Source: an uncultured Collinsella sp.
GTDB taxonomy: Bacteria > Actinomycetota > Coriobacteriia > Coriobacteriales > Coriobacteriaceae
Direction of reading: 5' to 3'
DNA: 34,021 nucleotides
Assembly (NCBI GenBank): GCA_902478885.1
Contig: CABSMS010000010.1
Span: forward strand, 1 to 34,021
This document shows, in pieces, positions 16,263 to 24,558 of this stretch. The stretch's first letter is position 1. The number at the start of each line of letters is the position of its first letter. Both the position numbers and the translations under genes were made by a program. The notes under the pieces were generated by a model. That model searched no databases. It worked only from the letters and a program-made list of their open reading frames with translations, and was not told the origin of the DNA.

Positions 16263-18212
16263 ATGGAGTCCTCCGCCTACCCGATGCTCTTTAGCCCGAT
16301 CAAGGTCGGTACGACCGAGGTCAAGAACCGCGTCTTTATGCCGCCGGTGTCCACGAACCTGGCCGATCATGGCTATGTGACCGACGACTTGGTCGATCAT
16401 TACCGTGCCCGTGCCAAGGGCGGCGTCGGCCTGATCATCACCGAGGTCGTGACGGTCGAGCCTACCTATACCTATCTGCCGGGTGACATGTGCTGCTACG
16501 ACGACACGTTTATCCCTGGCTGGGAAAAGCTCGCCGCGGCCGTCCACGAGTATGGCTGCAAGATCATGCCGCAGCTCTTCCACCCCGCCTACATGGCCTT
16601 TAACATTCCGGGCACGCCGCGCCTGATCGCTCCGTCCTTCGTGGGACCGTCCTATGCCCGTGAGGCACCGCGTCCTATCACGGTCGACGAGATTCACGAG
16701 CTCACGCATCAGTTTGGCGACGCCGCTGTGCGTATGCAAAAGGCTGGCGTCGATGGCGTCGAGGTCCATGCGGCGCATGCCCACGGCATGCTTGGCGGTT
16801 TCTTGACCCCGCTCTATAACAAGCGTACCGATGAGTATGGCGGCTCGCTCGACGCCCGCATGCGCTTCCTGCTCGAGGTCATCGCCGAGATCCGCGAGCG
16901 CTGCGGCAAGGACTTTATCATCGACGTCCGTATCTCAGGCGACGAGTACACCGATGGCGGCCTGACCCTCAACGACATGATCTACGTCTCACGTCGCCTG
17001 GAGAAGGCCGGCGTCGACATGATTCATGTGTCGGGCGGCACCACCATCAAGCGCGGCTCCGCGATTCCCGCCGCCGGTACGCAGCAGGCCTCGCACGCCG
17101 CCTGCTCGCGCGAGATCAAGAAGCACGTCAACATTCCTGTCGCCACGGTCGGCCGCATCAACGAGGCCTGGATTGCCGAGGAGCTGATCGAGGACGGCGC
17201 CGCCGACATCTGCATGATGGGCCGCGCCAATCTGTGCGATGCCGAGTTCTGCAATAAGGCCGCTGCCGGCAACGCCGACGACATCCGCCCCTGCATCGGC
17301 TGCCTGCGCTGCCTGAACGGCATTATGTTTGGCAAGCGCATCTCCTGCACCGTCAATCCCGATGTGGAGCGCGACGAGGCCGGCTACGAGCCTGCCGCCG
17401 AGGCCAAGAACGTACTGGTTGTGGGCGCCGGTCCCGCGGGCATGGAGGCAGCCTACATTGCCGCCAAGCGCGGCCACAACGTGGTGCTCGTGGATAAGCA
17501 GGACGAGCCGGGTGGCGAGATGCGCATCGCAGCCGTTCCGCCGGCAAAGCAGGAACTCACCCGCGTGATCAAGTATCAGTATCGTCGTCTGGCCGAGGCC
17601 GGCGTGAAGTGCGTATTTGGCACCGAGCTTACTGCCGAGGACATTCAGCGTGACTACGCGGGCTACGAGGTCGTCCTGGCTTATGGCGCCGAGCCCATTG
17701 CCCCGGCCTTCATGCAGGGCTTTAAGCAGGTTATGACGGCTGACGACCTGCTGGGTGGCAAGGCTTTCCCGGGCAAGAAGATTGTCATCGTCGGCGGCGG
17801 CACCGTCGGTTGCGAGACGGCCGACTACCTGGCCCCGCTGGTCAACGACCTGTCGCCGGCCAATCGCGATGTCACCGTTATCGAGATGACCAAGACGCTC
17901 GCTGCCAACGAGGGCGGTGCCGGTCGTGCGGTGCTCATCACGCGCATGCTCTCCAAGGGCGTCCACGTGCTGACCGAGGCCAAGGTGACCGAGATCACAG
18001 AGGACACCATCAGTTACGAAAAGGACGGCGAGGTCCACACCATCACCGGTGCCGATACGCTGGTGCTTGCCATGGGCTATCGTCCCAATACCAAGCTGGC
18101 CGACGACCTTGCCGCTGCCGGTGTTGCCACCCACGTGCTGGGCGACGCCAACAAGTGCGGCAACATTCGCGACGCCATCGGCGATGGCTATAAGGTTGCC
18201 TGCGAGCTCTAG
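16263..18212 (+). CDS. Old Yellow Enzyme-type NADH:flavin oxidoreductase with 4Fe-4S and FAD domains
   Basis: A 649-aa protein laid out like 2,4-dienoyl-CoA reductase and trimethylamine dehydrogenase. An FMN TIM barrel (about 5-340) holds VEVHAAHAHGMLGGFLTP and YGGSLDARMRFLLEV. A 4Fe-4S motif CIGCLRC...C follows (about 343-362). An FAD/NAD(P) module comes last, with GAGPAGMEAAY (near 388), a second VGGGTVGCETA and ALAMGY-like VLAMGYRPN. ATG 16263 is preceded by AAAGGA. Such enzymes reduce activated C=C bonds; the substrate here is unknown. In a pectin locus an unsaturated sugar acid or a plant phenolic are possibilities, not conclusions. It follows the GltD-like gene in the same direction. 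Confidence 0.85.
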   Translation: MESSAYPMLFSPIKVGTTEVKNRVFMPPVSTNLADHGYVTDDLVDHYRARAKGGVGLIITEVVTVEPTYTYLPGDMCCYDDTFIPGWEKLAAAVHEYGCKIMPQLFHPAYMAFNIPGTPRLIAPSFVGPSYAREAPRPITVDEIHELTHQFGDAAVRMQKAGVDGVEVHAAHAHGMLGGFLTPLYNKRTDEYGGSLDARMRFLLEVIAEIRERCGKDFIIDVRISGDEYTDGGLTLNDMIYVSRRLEKAGVDMIHVSGGTTIKRGSAIPAAGTQQASHAACSREIKKHVNIPVATVGRINEAWIAEELIEDGAADICMMGRANLCDAEFCNKAAAGNADDIRPCIGCLRCLNGIMFGKRISCTVNPDVERDEAGYEPAAEAKNVLVVGAGPAGMEAAYIAAKRGHNVVLVDKQDEPGGEMRIAAVPPAKQELTRVIKYQYRRLAEAGVKCVFGTELTAEDIQRDYAGYEVVLAYGAEPIAPAFMQGFKQVMTADDLLGGKAFPGKKIVIVGGGTVGCETADYLAPLVNDLSPANRDVTVIEMTKTLAANEGGAGRAVLITRMLSKGVHVLTEAKVTEITEDTISYEKDGEVHTITGADTLVLAMGYRPNTKLADDLAAAGVATHVLGDANKCGNIRDAIGDGYKVACEL

Positions 18213-18264
18213 TCAACTCCTTGATGCATGGGGGACCTGTCTCCGCGGCGTCAGTCGGTAAATA

Positions 18265-18307
18265 GCAAAAAGCGGCGGCCGTCCCGTACGTGGGACGACC
18301 GCCGCTT
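18265..18307 (-). terminator. Terminator of the isomerase gene (convergent junction)
   Basis: A 16-bp stem (18270-18285 with 18292-18307, one wobble pair) has a 6-nt loop. Read on the minus strand it is followed by TTTTT (complement of 18267-18271), a good intrinsic terminator for the minus-strand isomerase gene. On the plus strand the T-run is absent, so it would only weakly end the reductase transcript. Confidence 0.8.
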
Positions 18308-18332
18308 GCGTTAGCTGCAATGAGTCGTGCGA

Positions 18333-18974
18333 TTAGAGCCCCAGGATCTCCTTGACCTTGGCGATGATGGTCTCATCGGTGGCGTTGGCAAAGAAGTACT
18401 CCTGGAAGTGCTCGCCAGCCAGGGCGCCGCGGACCAGGTCCTGATCGATCTCGCCCAGGACGTCGACGAGCGGGCGCATGGTCACAGCGCGCACACCGTC
18501 GAGGATCTTCTTGTTACGCTGCTCGGGCTCAACGCGCTCGGCAGGATAGCCGTTGCCCGAACCAAAGCCAAAGAGCTTCTCGAAGGTGTACTCAAGATTG
18601 AGCTCCTGGCCCCAGCCATTCTTGAGGGCGAAGGGCATGGCGACGGCGTTGCCATCGTTGACCTGGGCAAAGGTGTAGGCGTCGAGCGGGTCGGCAACAT
18701 GGCCGCACAGCACGCCAGGGAAGGAGTTGCAAGCGAGCATGGCGCCCTCGCCGGTGCCACAGCCGGTCACGACGTAGTCGGCAGCACCGGAGTTCAGCAG
18801 CACGGCGGCAAGGATGCCGTTCTGCACGTAGGTGAGGGGCTTGGAGTCGGCGTCGGCATACATGCCATAGTTAAAGACGGTGTGCCCCATGGGCTCGACA
18901 ACCTTCTTAAGCGCAGCCTCGATCATGGGGTTCTTAGAGTTCTGAGAGTTCTCATTGATCAGAGCGATTTTCAT
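18333..18974 (-). CDS. dhuI: RpiB/LacA/LacB-type sugar isomerase, probable 5-keto-4-deoxyuronate isomerase (DhuI-like)
   Basis: A 213-aa protein of the RpiB/LacAB fold. It starts MKIALINENSQNSKN and carries VTGCGTGEGAMLACNSFPGV, the phosphate/sugar loop with the active cysteine region. In streptococci an RpiB-type isomerase, DhuI, turns the open-chain unsaturated uronate product into 3-deoxy-D-glycero-2,5-hexodiulosonate in place of KduI. The adjacent SDR gene on the same strand reproduces the DhuI-DhuD pairing, and the GH105 product upstream would be the substrate. Assignment rests on family and context. A plain ribose-5-phosphate isomerase is less likely because RpiB is usually about 150 aa and the long C-terminal part (from about 120) is extra. 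GGAAGG lies upstream of the ATG. Confidence 0.78.
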   Translation of the reverse strand: MKIALINENSQNSKNPMIEAALKKVVEPMGHTVFNYGMYADADSKPLTYVQNGILAAVLLNSGAADYVVTGCGTGEGAMLACNSFPGVLCGHVADPLDAYTFAQVNDGNAVAMPFALKNGWGQELNLEYTFEKLFGFGSGNGYPAERVEPEQRNKKILDGVRAVTMRPLVDVLGEIDQDLVRGALAGEHFQEYFFANATDETIIAKVKEILGL

Positions 18975-19053
18975 GATAGATAACCTTCCACTATTTTCTA
19001 AATTAATTGTTAGTTATGTTGCGTGGCATCTCCAACAGAGAGGCCGCTCTGCG

Positions 19054-19163
19054 GGCGGTGGACGATAAGGTCTGTCGCGAGTTCCGCACGAGCCGAAGAG
19101 CACTTAACGTGCTCTTCGTGCGAGTCAGGACTGTTCGAGCAGCAGACCTTATCGTCCACCGCC
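19054..19163. repeat. 110-bp imperfect inverted repeat between dehydrogenase and isomerase genes
   Basis: Perfect 21-bp outer arms (19054-19074 with 19143-19163, beginning GGCGGTGGACGATAAGGTCT) enclose a second perfect 10-bp hairpin (19094-19103 with 19109-19118, 5-nt loop). The segment between shows partial complementarity (CGCACGA on both sides). It fills most of the 202-bp gap between two co-directional genes. It could lower isomerase expression or be a miniature mobile remnant. No open frame here is convincing. Confidence 0.7.
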
Positions 19164-19176
19164 TCGCCCAGACGTC

Positions 19177-19986
19177 TTACTGCGGTTGCTTGCCGATGTA
19201 AGCCAGAATGCCGCCGTCGACGTAGAGGACGTGGCCGTTGACGAAGTTCGATGCATCGGAAGCCAAGAACACGGCGGGGCCCTTCAGATCCTCGGGCGTG
19301 CCCCAACGGGCGGCCGGCGTCTTGGCAATGATGAACTGGTCAAACGGGTGGCGGCTGCCGTCGGGCTGCGTCTCGCGCAGGGGTGCGGTTTGCGGCGTGG
19401 CGATGTAGCCGGGTCCAATGCCGTTGCACTGGATGTTGGCCTCGCCAAACTCCGAGCAGATGTTCTTGGTGAGCATCTTCAGGCCGCCCTTGGCCGCGGC
19501 ATAGCCGGCGATGGTCTCGCGGCCCAGCTCGCTCATCATCGAACAGATGTTGATGATCTTGCCGTGGCCCTTGGCGATCATGCCGGGCAGGCAGGCCTTG
19601 GACACGATAAACGGTGCGTTGAGGTCAATATCGACGACGCGGCGGAAGTCCTCGGCGCTCATGTCGAGCATCGGGGTACGCTGGATGACGCCAGCGTTGT
19701 TGACCAGGATATCGGGCGTGGTGCCAAAGTCGGCCTCAATCTTGGCGATGAGCTCGGCGACGACGGCCTCGTCGGTGACATCGGCAACATAGCCGTGAGC
19801 GTCAAAGCCCAGCTCGCGGTAGTGCTTCTCGGCTTCGGCGACTTTGTCGGCGTGGCGGGCGTTAAACGCAATCTTGGCGCCGGCCTCTCCGAGCGCCTCG
19901 GCGATGGCCATGCCGATGCCATAGGTGGCGCCGGTTACGAGCGCGACCTTGCCATCCAGGCGGAAGCTGTCCATAAGATCAGACAT
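19177..19986 (-). CDS. dhuD: SDR dehydrogenase, KduD/DhuD-type
   Basis: A 269-aa classical short-chain dehydrogenase. TGATYGIG (near 20) is the Rossmann glycine motif, NNAG follows, and the catalytic Ser-Tyr-Lys lies in ICSMMSELGRETIAGYAAAK. The C-terminal PAARWGTPEDLKGPAVFLASDASNFVNGHVLYVDGG is typical of KduD (2-keto-3-deoxygluconate oxidoreductase) and DhuD. It would reduce the isomerase product to KDG using NAD(P)H. ATG 19986 has AAAGGA 6 nt upstream; the longer frame from 20013 would run through an operator half-site. It is the first gene of the minus-strand pair with the RpiB-type isomerase and is probably regulated by the two GTGAACGTTCAC-type sites at 20002-20103. Confidence 0.88.
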   Translation of the reverse strand: MSDLMDSFRLDGKVALVTGATYGIGMAIAEALGEAGAKIAFNARHADKVAEAEKHYRELGFDAHGYVADVTDEAVVAELIAKIEADFGTTPDILVNNAGVIQRTPMLDMSAEDFRRVVDIDLNAPFIVSKACLPGMIAKGHGKIINICSMMSELGRETIAGYAAAKGGLKMLTKNICSEFGEANIQCNGIGPGYIATPQTAPLRETQPDGSRHPFDQFIIAKTPAARWGTPEDLKGPAVFLASDASNFVNGHVLYVDGGILAYIGKQPQ

Positions 19987-20001
19987 AGCGATCCTTTCAA
20001 A

Positions 20002-20103
20002 AGAAACGTTCATCTATATAAGTCTTGCTTTTCATGCAAGGTCAGTATAGGAGAAGAGGAGGACTTAAAAGTCAGATTCTCCTAAAATCAGGTGAACGTT
20101 CAC
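20002..20103 (-). promoter_or_regulatory. Promoter and two operators of the dehydrogenase-isomerase unit
   Basis: GTGAACGTTCAC (20092-20103) and a weaker AGAAACGTTCAT (20002-20013) have centres 90 bp apart. A minus-strand TATACT (20044-20049) between them is the best -10. The spacing would suit a looped repressor covering the promoter; the weak site lies just upstream of the ribosome site. Confidence 0.6.
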
Positions 20104-20146
20104 TTTTAAAAGGTAAACGGTGATCTCGCCCTTGCCGCGCGGACGT

Positions 20147-20839
20147 TTATTCGCTCTGTTCCTGCGTGCCCTCTGCGATCATGTTGCGGTTATACACCAG
20201 GTGCAGATACATCGCGTCGTGCGCGGCGGTGGGATTGCGCGAGGCGATGGCGTCGGCCACATCGCGGTGCGTGCGGATAGTTTCCTCGACGAGCTTTTTG
20301 CCGGTCACGTCGATAAAGAGGGGGACGGATGCCTTGAGCACGCCCATCAGGCGGGGAACGACGAGGTTTCCGGAGCTTTCGGCAATGGCATTGTGGAACG
20401 CGGTGTCGGCGGCGGAGTAATCCTCACCGGCCTCGGCCAGGCGCTCGGATTCGTCGCAGAGCTCTTTGATACAGACGACCTGGTCGTTGGTTGCGTGCTC
20501 TGCGGCCATGCTGGCCATCTGCGGCTCGATCATAAAGCGCACCTCGAGCAGGTCGCGCGCCAGACGCTGCTTGTCGTCGATAAAGGTAAAGCCCAGCGGG
20601 TCGTCGGCAACGCCGGGGTTTGACGCCACATAGGTGCCCGAACCCTGCTTAATGCGCACGATATTGCGCGACTGCAGCAACTTCATGGCCTCGCGCACGG
20701 TGCTCCTGCCGGCGCCCAAGCGCTCGACCAGCACGGTTTCCTTGGGCAGGCGATCGCCTTGCTCAAGGTGTTCATCCAGAATCAATTGAATGATTTTCTC
20801 CGATATTTGCTCGGGGAGTCCCGATTCGGCGCGGGCCAT
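20147..20839 (-). CDS. GntR-family transcription regulator, FadR subfamily (FCD domain)
   Basis: A 230-aa regulator. Residues about 8-75 are a GntR winged helix (EKIIQLILDEHLEQGDRLP, then RLGAGRSTVREAMKLLQSRNIV and QGSGTYV). Residues about 90-220 are an all-helical FCD ligand domain with metal-type residues in EVRFMIEPQMA, DTAFHNAI and HRDVADAI. I use ATG 20839 because AAAGG precedes it; earlier ATGs at 20866 and 20854 lack a site. It is divergent from the GntP permease gene, with repeated CATCAGA/TCTGATG motifs between them. It likely controls the permease-dehydratase unit in response to a sugar acid. Ligand unknown. Confidence 0.85.
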   Translation of the reverse strand: MARAESGLPEQISEKIIQLILDEHLEQGDRLPKETVLVERLGAGRSTVREAMKLLQSRNIVRIKQGSGTYVASNPGVADDPLGFTFIDDKQRLARDLLEVRFMIEPQMASMAAEHATNDQVVCIKELCDESERLAEAGEDYSAADTAFHNAIAESSGNLVVPRLMGVLKASVPLFIDVTGKKLVEETIRTHRDVADAIASRNPTAAHDAMYLHLVYNRNMIAEGTQEQSE

Positions 20840-20964
20840 AGCTATACCTTTCATTACAAAATTCATCTGAGCTATTTTAGCGCACCACGGATGCGATATT
20901 GGCCGCTGGATTTGAGTCGGGCGGCTTAGATATACCGTTCGCAGCGCAAATACGACCGTTTACC

Positions 20965-21060
20965 AAATACATCAGATGTATTTCGAACAAATTCCAAAAT
21001 GAAACATCAGACCTTTCCAAAACACGCTATAGTCATCAGACGAATTCAAAAGGTCTGATG
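20965..21060 (+). promoter_or_regulatory. Divergent promoter with CATCAGA-type operators
   Basis: A 19-bp palindrome (20965-20983, AAATACATCAGATGTATTT) lies upstream. CATCAGACCTTT (21005-21016) and AAAGGTCTGATG (21049-21060) then form a perfect 12-bp inverted repeat around a -10-like TATAGT (21028-21033), with another CATCAGAC at 21034. Repeated ATCAGA half-sites in one intergenic region suit binding by the divergent FadR-type GntR protein. A CATCTGA also occurs just before the regulator's own start. Confidence 0.65.
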
Positions 21061-21073
21061 AATTGGAGGAAAG

Positions 21074-22435
21074 ATGTCAGACCCAACGTTTATGGCTGAT
21101 CCCACCAGGCTGGTCATCGCCGCCATCGTGGGCATCGCGCTGCTGCTTGCGCTCATCATCAAGTTCAAGCTGCACCCCGTGCTGTCGATGATGGTCTCGG
21201 CGCTCGTGATCGGTATCGGTGCCGGCATGCCGCTCGACATGGTGGCGGACACTGTCACCAAGGGCGTGGGTACCACGCTGCAAAACATCGCCCTGCTCAT
21301 TGGTCTGGGTTCGATGTTTGGCCAGATTCTCGAGGAGAGCGGCGGCGCCAAGAAGATTGCCCAAACCTTCATCGATACCTTTGGGCAGGGTCACTCCAGC
21401 TGGGCGCTGGGCATTACCGGTCTGGTCATCGGCACTACGGTGTTCTTTGAGGCCGGCGTGGTCGTTTTGATTCCGCTTGCGTTTAGCGTGGCATCGCAGA
21501 CCAAAAAGTCGACGCTCTACTACGGCATCGCGCTGCTCGCGGGACTGGCCGCTGGCTATGCGTTTGTGCCGCCATCGGCCGGGTCGGTTCTGGTCGCCGG
21601 CACGCTCGGTGTCGACCTGGGCACCATGATCCTCGTCGGTATCCCCACCGCTTTCATCGCCATGGCGATTGCCGGCGTCATCTGGGGCCGCAACGTGGGC
21701 GGTCGCATTTTTACCGATGTTCCGGAGCACTTTACCTCTGCCGAGGGTGCGAGCGACGAAAAGGAGCTTCCCTCCTTTGGCATGGTGCTTGCCATCGTGC
21801 TCACGCCGCTTTGTCTGATTTTGCTGGGCACGTTGTCCTCTTATATCCCCATGCCCGAGCAGGCCGCCTCGATTCTCGCCTTCCTGGGCAAGCCGTTCGT
21901 CGCTTTGACGCTCGCCACGCTCGTCGCGATGTATCTGCTGGGCGCGCGCCGAGGCTACTCCGGCGCCGAGCTCAAGGCCCTCCTCGACCGCTCTCTTAAG
22001 CCCGTCGGCATGATCTTGCTGGTTATCGCCTGTGGCGGCGTCATTCGCTGGATGTTGCAGGACTGCGGCTTGGGCCAGGTTATCGGCCCTATGCTCGAGG
22101 CCTCACCGCTGCCTTTGGTGGTCGTTGCCTTTTTGATTGCCGTCATGGTGCGTGCCTCTGTCGGCAGCTCCATCGTCGCTATGACCATGGCATCGGGCAT
22201 TATGGCCGCCATGCCCGCGGTTGCCGGAGCCTCAGTGCTCATGCGTGCCGCTATCTGTCTTGCTATCTGCGGCGGCGCCACGGCCCTCTCGCACGTCAAC
22301 GATGCCGGTTTTTGGATGTGCTCCTCGTTCCTGGAGATTGACGAGAAGACCACCCTCAAGTCCTGGACCGTTATGGAGACGCTCATCGGCCTTTCGGGTC
22401 TTGCCTGCGCCTTGGTGATCTCGCTCTTCGCCTAG
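21074..22435 (+). CDS. GntP-family sugar-acid permease
   Basis: A 453-aa, highly hydrophobic protein of the gluconate:H+ symporter (GntP) family. It opens with a membrane helix and KFKLHPVLSMMVSALVIGIGAGM, then LIGLGSMFGQILEESGGA, and has GTTVFFEAGVVVLIPLAFS and FVPPSAGSVL, which match the conserved GntP cores. The end ALSHVNDAGFWM is a strong family marker. GGAGGAAAG precedes ATG 21074. The dehydratase gene follows on the same strand after 99 bp, so the imported substrate is likely an aldonate such as gluconate or galactonate, dehydrated to a 2-keto-3-deoxy acid. Specificity is inferred. Confidence 0.9.
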   Translation: MSDPTFMADPTRLVIAAIVGIALLLALIIKFKLHPVLSMMVSALVIGIGAGMPLDMVADTVTKGVGTTLQNIALLIGLGSMFGQILEESGGAKKIAQTFIDTFGQGHSSWALGITGLVIGTTVFFEAGVVVLIPLAFSVASQTKKSTLYYGIALLAGLAAGYAFVPPSAGSVLVAGTLGVDLGTMILVGIPTAFIAMAIAGVIWGRNVGGRIFTDVPEHFTSAEGASDEKELPSFGMVLAIVLTPLCLILLGTLSSYIPMPEQAASILAFLGKPFVALTLATLVAMYLLGARRGYSGAELKALLDRSLKPVGMILLVIACGGVIRWMLQDCGLGQVIGPMLEASPLPLVVVAFLIAVMVRASVGSSIVAMTMASGIMAAMPAVAGASVLMRAAICLAICGGATALSHVNDAGFWMCSSFLEIDEKTTLKSWTVMETLIGLSGLACALVISLFA

Positions 22436-22534
22436 TCGGGCATCTTTTGCCGAGCACATCGCTCGGCAGCCACCTACACCAGATTTATTCACCAACGATT
22501 GGTACAACCGTTCAAACCAAAAGAGGAGAACATC

Positions 22535-24313
22535 ATGGACGAGAAAACCAAAGCACAGATTCAGCAGGAGGCCGCCGACCTGGTTGCCAAGCTGCAGCCG
22601 CGTTCTGGCAAGTTCCGCACCATCAGCCCCGAGATGGACCCGCTGCGCCTGGGCTCTGGCTGGAGCATCGAAGACCTGGACAAGCCGCAGGTCATCATCG
22701 AGTCGACCTTTGGCGATTCGCACCCGGGTTCTGCCGGCCTGTTCGAGCTGGTCGAGGAGGTCCGTGCTGGCGTTGCCGAGGCTGGCGGTCACGGTGCCCG
22801 TTACTTCTGCACCGATATCTGCGACGGCGAGGCCCAGGGACACGACGGCATTAACTACTCGCTGCCTAGCCGCGACATGATAGCCAACATGATCGAGATC
22901 CATGCCAAGGCCACCCCGTTCGATGCCGGTGTCTTCGTTGCCAGCTGCGATAAGGGCCTGCCCGCGAACCTCATGGCCATGGGCCGCATCAACATCCCCT
23001 CCATCGTCGTCACCGGCGGCGTCATGGATGCCGGCCCCGACCTGCTGACCCTGGAGCAGCTCGGCGCCATCTCGGCCCGCTATGAGCGCGGCGAGATCTC
23101 CCGCGAGGAGCTCGAGTTCGCCAAGCATAACGCCTGTCCCAGCTGCGGCGCCTGCTCCTTTATGGGCACCGCCTCGACCATGCAGGTCACGGCTGAGGCC
23201 CTGGGCCTTATGCTTCCCGGTACCGCCCTGCTGCCCGCTACCAGCTCCGACCTGCGCGAGTTTGCCCGCGAGGCCGGCCGCCAGTCCGTGTGGCTCTCCG
23301 AGCACAACCTGTGTCCGCGTGACATCGTGACCAAGGAGTCCTTCGAGAACCTCATCATGGTCCACGGCGCCATCTCCGGTTCCACCAACTCGCTGCTGCA
23401 CATCCCCGCGATCGCCCGCGAGTTTGGCATCGAGATGTCCGCCGACGATTTCGATCGCCTGCACCGTGGCGCCCACTACCTGCTCAACGTCCGTCCTGCA
23501 GGCGAGTGGCCGGCGCAGTTCTTCTACTATGCAGGTGGCGTGCCGCGCATCATGGAGGAGATCAAGTCGATGCTTCACCTCGATGTCATGACCGTCACCG
23601 GCAAGACTCTCGGCGAAAATCTCGAGGACCTCAAGAACAACGGCTACTACGAGAAGTGCGGTCGTTACCTTGAGAAGTGGAATCTCAAGCGCGAGGACAT
23701 CATCCGTCCGTTTGACCAGGCCTTCGGCACCGACGGTTCCATCGCCATCCTCCACGGCAATCTTGCTCCCGAGGGCGCGGTCGTCAAGCACACCGTCGTT
23801 CCGCGCGAGATGTTCCAGGCTACGCTCAAGGCCCGTCCGTTCGACTGCGAGGAGGACGCCATTCACGCCGTCCTGACGCATGAGGTCAAGCCCGGCGATG
23901 CCGTTATCATTCGCTATGAGGGCCCCAAGGGTTCCGGAATGCCCGAGATGTTCTACACCACTGAGGCTATCGCCAGCGATCCCGAGCTGGGTGCGAGCAT
24001 TGCCCTGATTACCGATGGCCGCTTCTCCGGCGCCTCCAAGGGCCCGGCTATCGGTCACGTTTCGCCCGAGGCTGCCGTGGGCGGCCCGATTGCCCTGATC
24101 GAGGAAGGCGACCTGATCCAGATCAACATCCCCGAGCGCTCGCTGTCCATCGTGGGCATCGCCGGCAAGGAGATGGAGCCGGCCGAGGTCGACGCCGTCC
24201 TGGCCGAGCGTCGCGCCGCTTGGAAGCCCAAGGCTAATCGCTATACCTCCGGCACGCTCAAGTTCTTTACCGAACATGCAGTTTCCGCCATTCAGGGCGG
24301 CTACATGGAGTAG
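22535..24313 (+). CDS. IlvD/Edd-family sugar-acid dehydratase
   Basis: A 592-aa member of the dihydroxy-acid/phosphogluconate dehydratase family. Fe-S cluster cysteines are visible in TDICDGEAQGHDGINYSL (C96), SCDKGLP (C138) and CPSCGACSFMGTASTM (C201-C207), with the late GRFSGASKGPAIGHVSPEA motif. ATG 22535 is preceded by AGAGGAGAA. True IlvD in valine/isoleucine synthesis is about 560 aa and usually lies near ilv genes. Here the partner is a GntP carrier and a FadR-type regulator, which points to a catabolic aldonate dehydratase making KDG or its galacto epimer. That would join the pectin route at kdgK. A biosynthetic IlvD remains possible. Confidence 0.85.
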   Translation: MDEKTKAQIQQEAADLVAKLQPRSGKFRTISPEMDPLRLGSGWSIEDLDKPQVIIESTFGDSHPGSAGLFELVEEVRAGVAEAGGHGARYFCTDICDGEAQGHDGINYSLPSRDMIANMIEIHAKATPFDAGVFVASCDKGLPANLMAMGRINIPSIVVTGGVMDAGPDLLTLEQLGAISARYERGEISREELEFAKHNACPSCGACSFMGTASTMQVTAEALGLMLPGTALLPATSSDLREFAREAGRQSVWLSEHNLCPRDIVTKESFENLIMVHGAISGSTNSLLHIPAIAREFGIEMSADDFDRLHRGAHYLLNVRPAGEWPAQFFYYAGGVPRIMEEIKSMLHLDVMTVTGKTLGENLEDLKNNGYYEKCGRYLEKWNLKREDIIRPFDQAFGTDGSIAILHGNLAPEGAVVKHTVVPREMFQATLKARPFDCEEDAIHAVLTHEVKPGDAVIIRYEGPKGSGMPEMFYTTEAIASDPELGASIALITDGRFSGASKGPAIGHVSPEAAVGGPIALIEEGDLIQINIPERSLSIVGIAGKEMEPAEVDAVLAERRAAWKPKANRYTSGTLKFFTEHAVSAIQGGYME

Positions 24314-24360
24314 CGCCCGTGCGCATCGATTCCCTCTCATAGATGTGCGGCACAAAGAGT

Positions 24361-24389
24361 CCCGAGCTCACACGAGCTCGGGGCCTTTT
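24361..24389 (+). terminator. Rho-independent terminator after the dehydratase gene
   Basis: A perfect 9-bp stem (CCCGAGCTC, 24361-24369 with 24374-24382) has a 4-nt loop and is followed by GCCTTTTC. Confidence 0.85.
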
Positions 24390-24413
24390 CGTCTGGATTG
24401 GGGACGTATGGAC

Positions 24414-24539
24414 AGACGAAAACAATTTGCGTCTGGTAATAAGCGTACGAAAGCGCAATTTACGTCTTAATTTCGGACGCAAATCAAGACGAAAACCGTT
24501 TGCGTCTGCTTTAAATCCGTACGAAAACGGTTTTCGTCT
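24414..24539. repeat. Array of four degenerate 21-bp palindromes
   Basis: Four related imperfect palindromes of the form (A/T)ACGAAA-N-TTTnCGTC lie at 24414-24434, 24446-24466, 24487-24507 and 24519-24539. The starts are spaced 32, 41 and 32 bp apart. A half-copy (GGACGCAAAT) lies at 24475. They sit between the dehydratase terminator and the stop codon of the ATPase gene. AT-rich cores (AAACNNTTT) flanked by GACG/CGTC suggest either protein-binding sites or decayed repeats. Confidence 0.65.
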
Positions 24540-24558
24540 TGCAGGGCAGTTGCCGTTT

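Noticed and set aside
19007..19306. Small open frames over the 110-bp inverted repeat
   Set aside because: Both strands are open only because the repeat is GC-rich and symmetric; no ribosome site or family resemblance.
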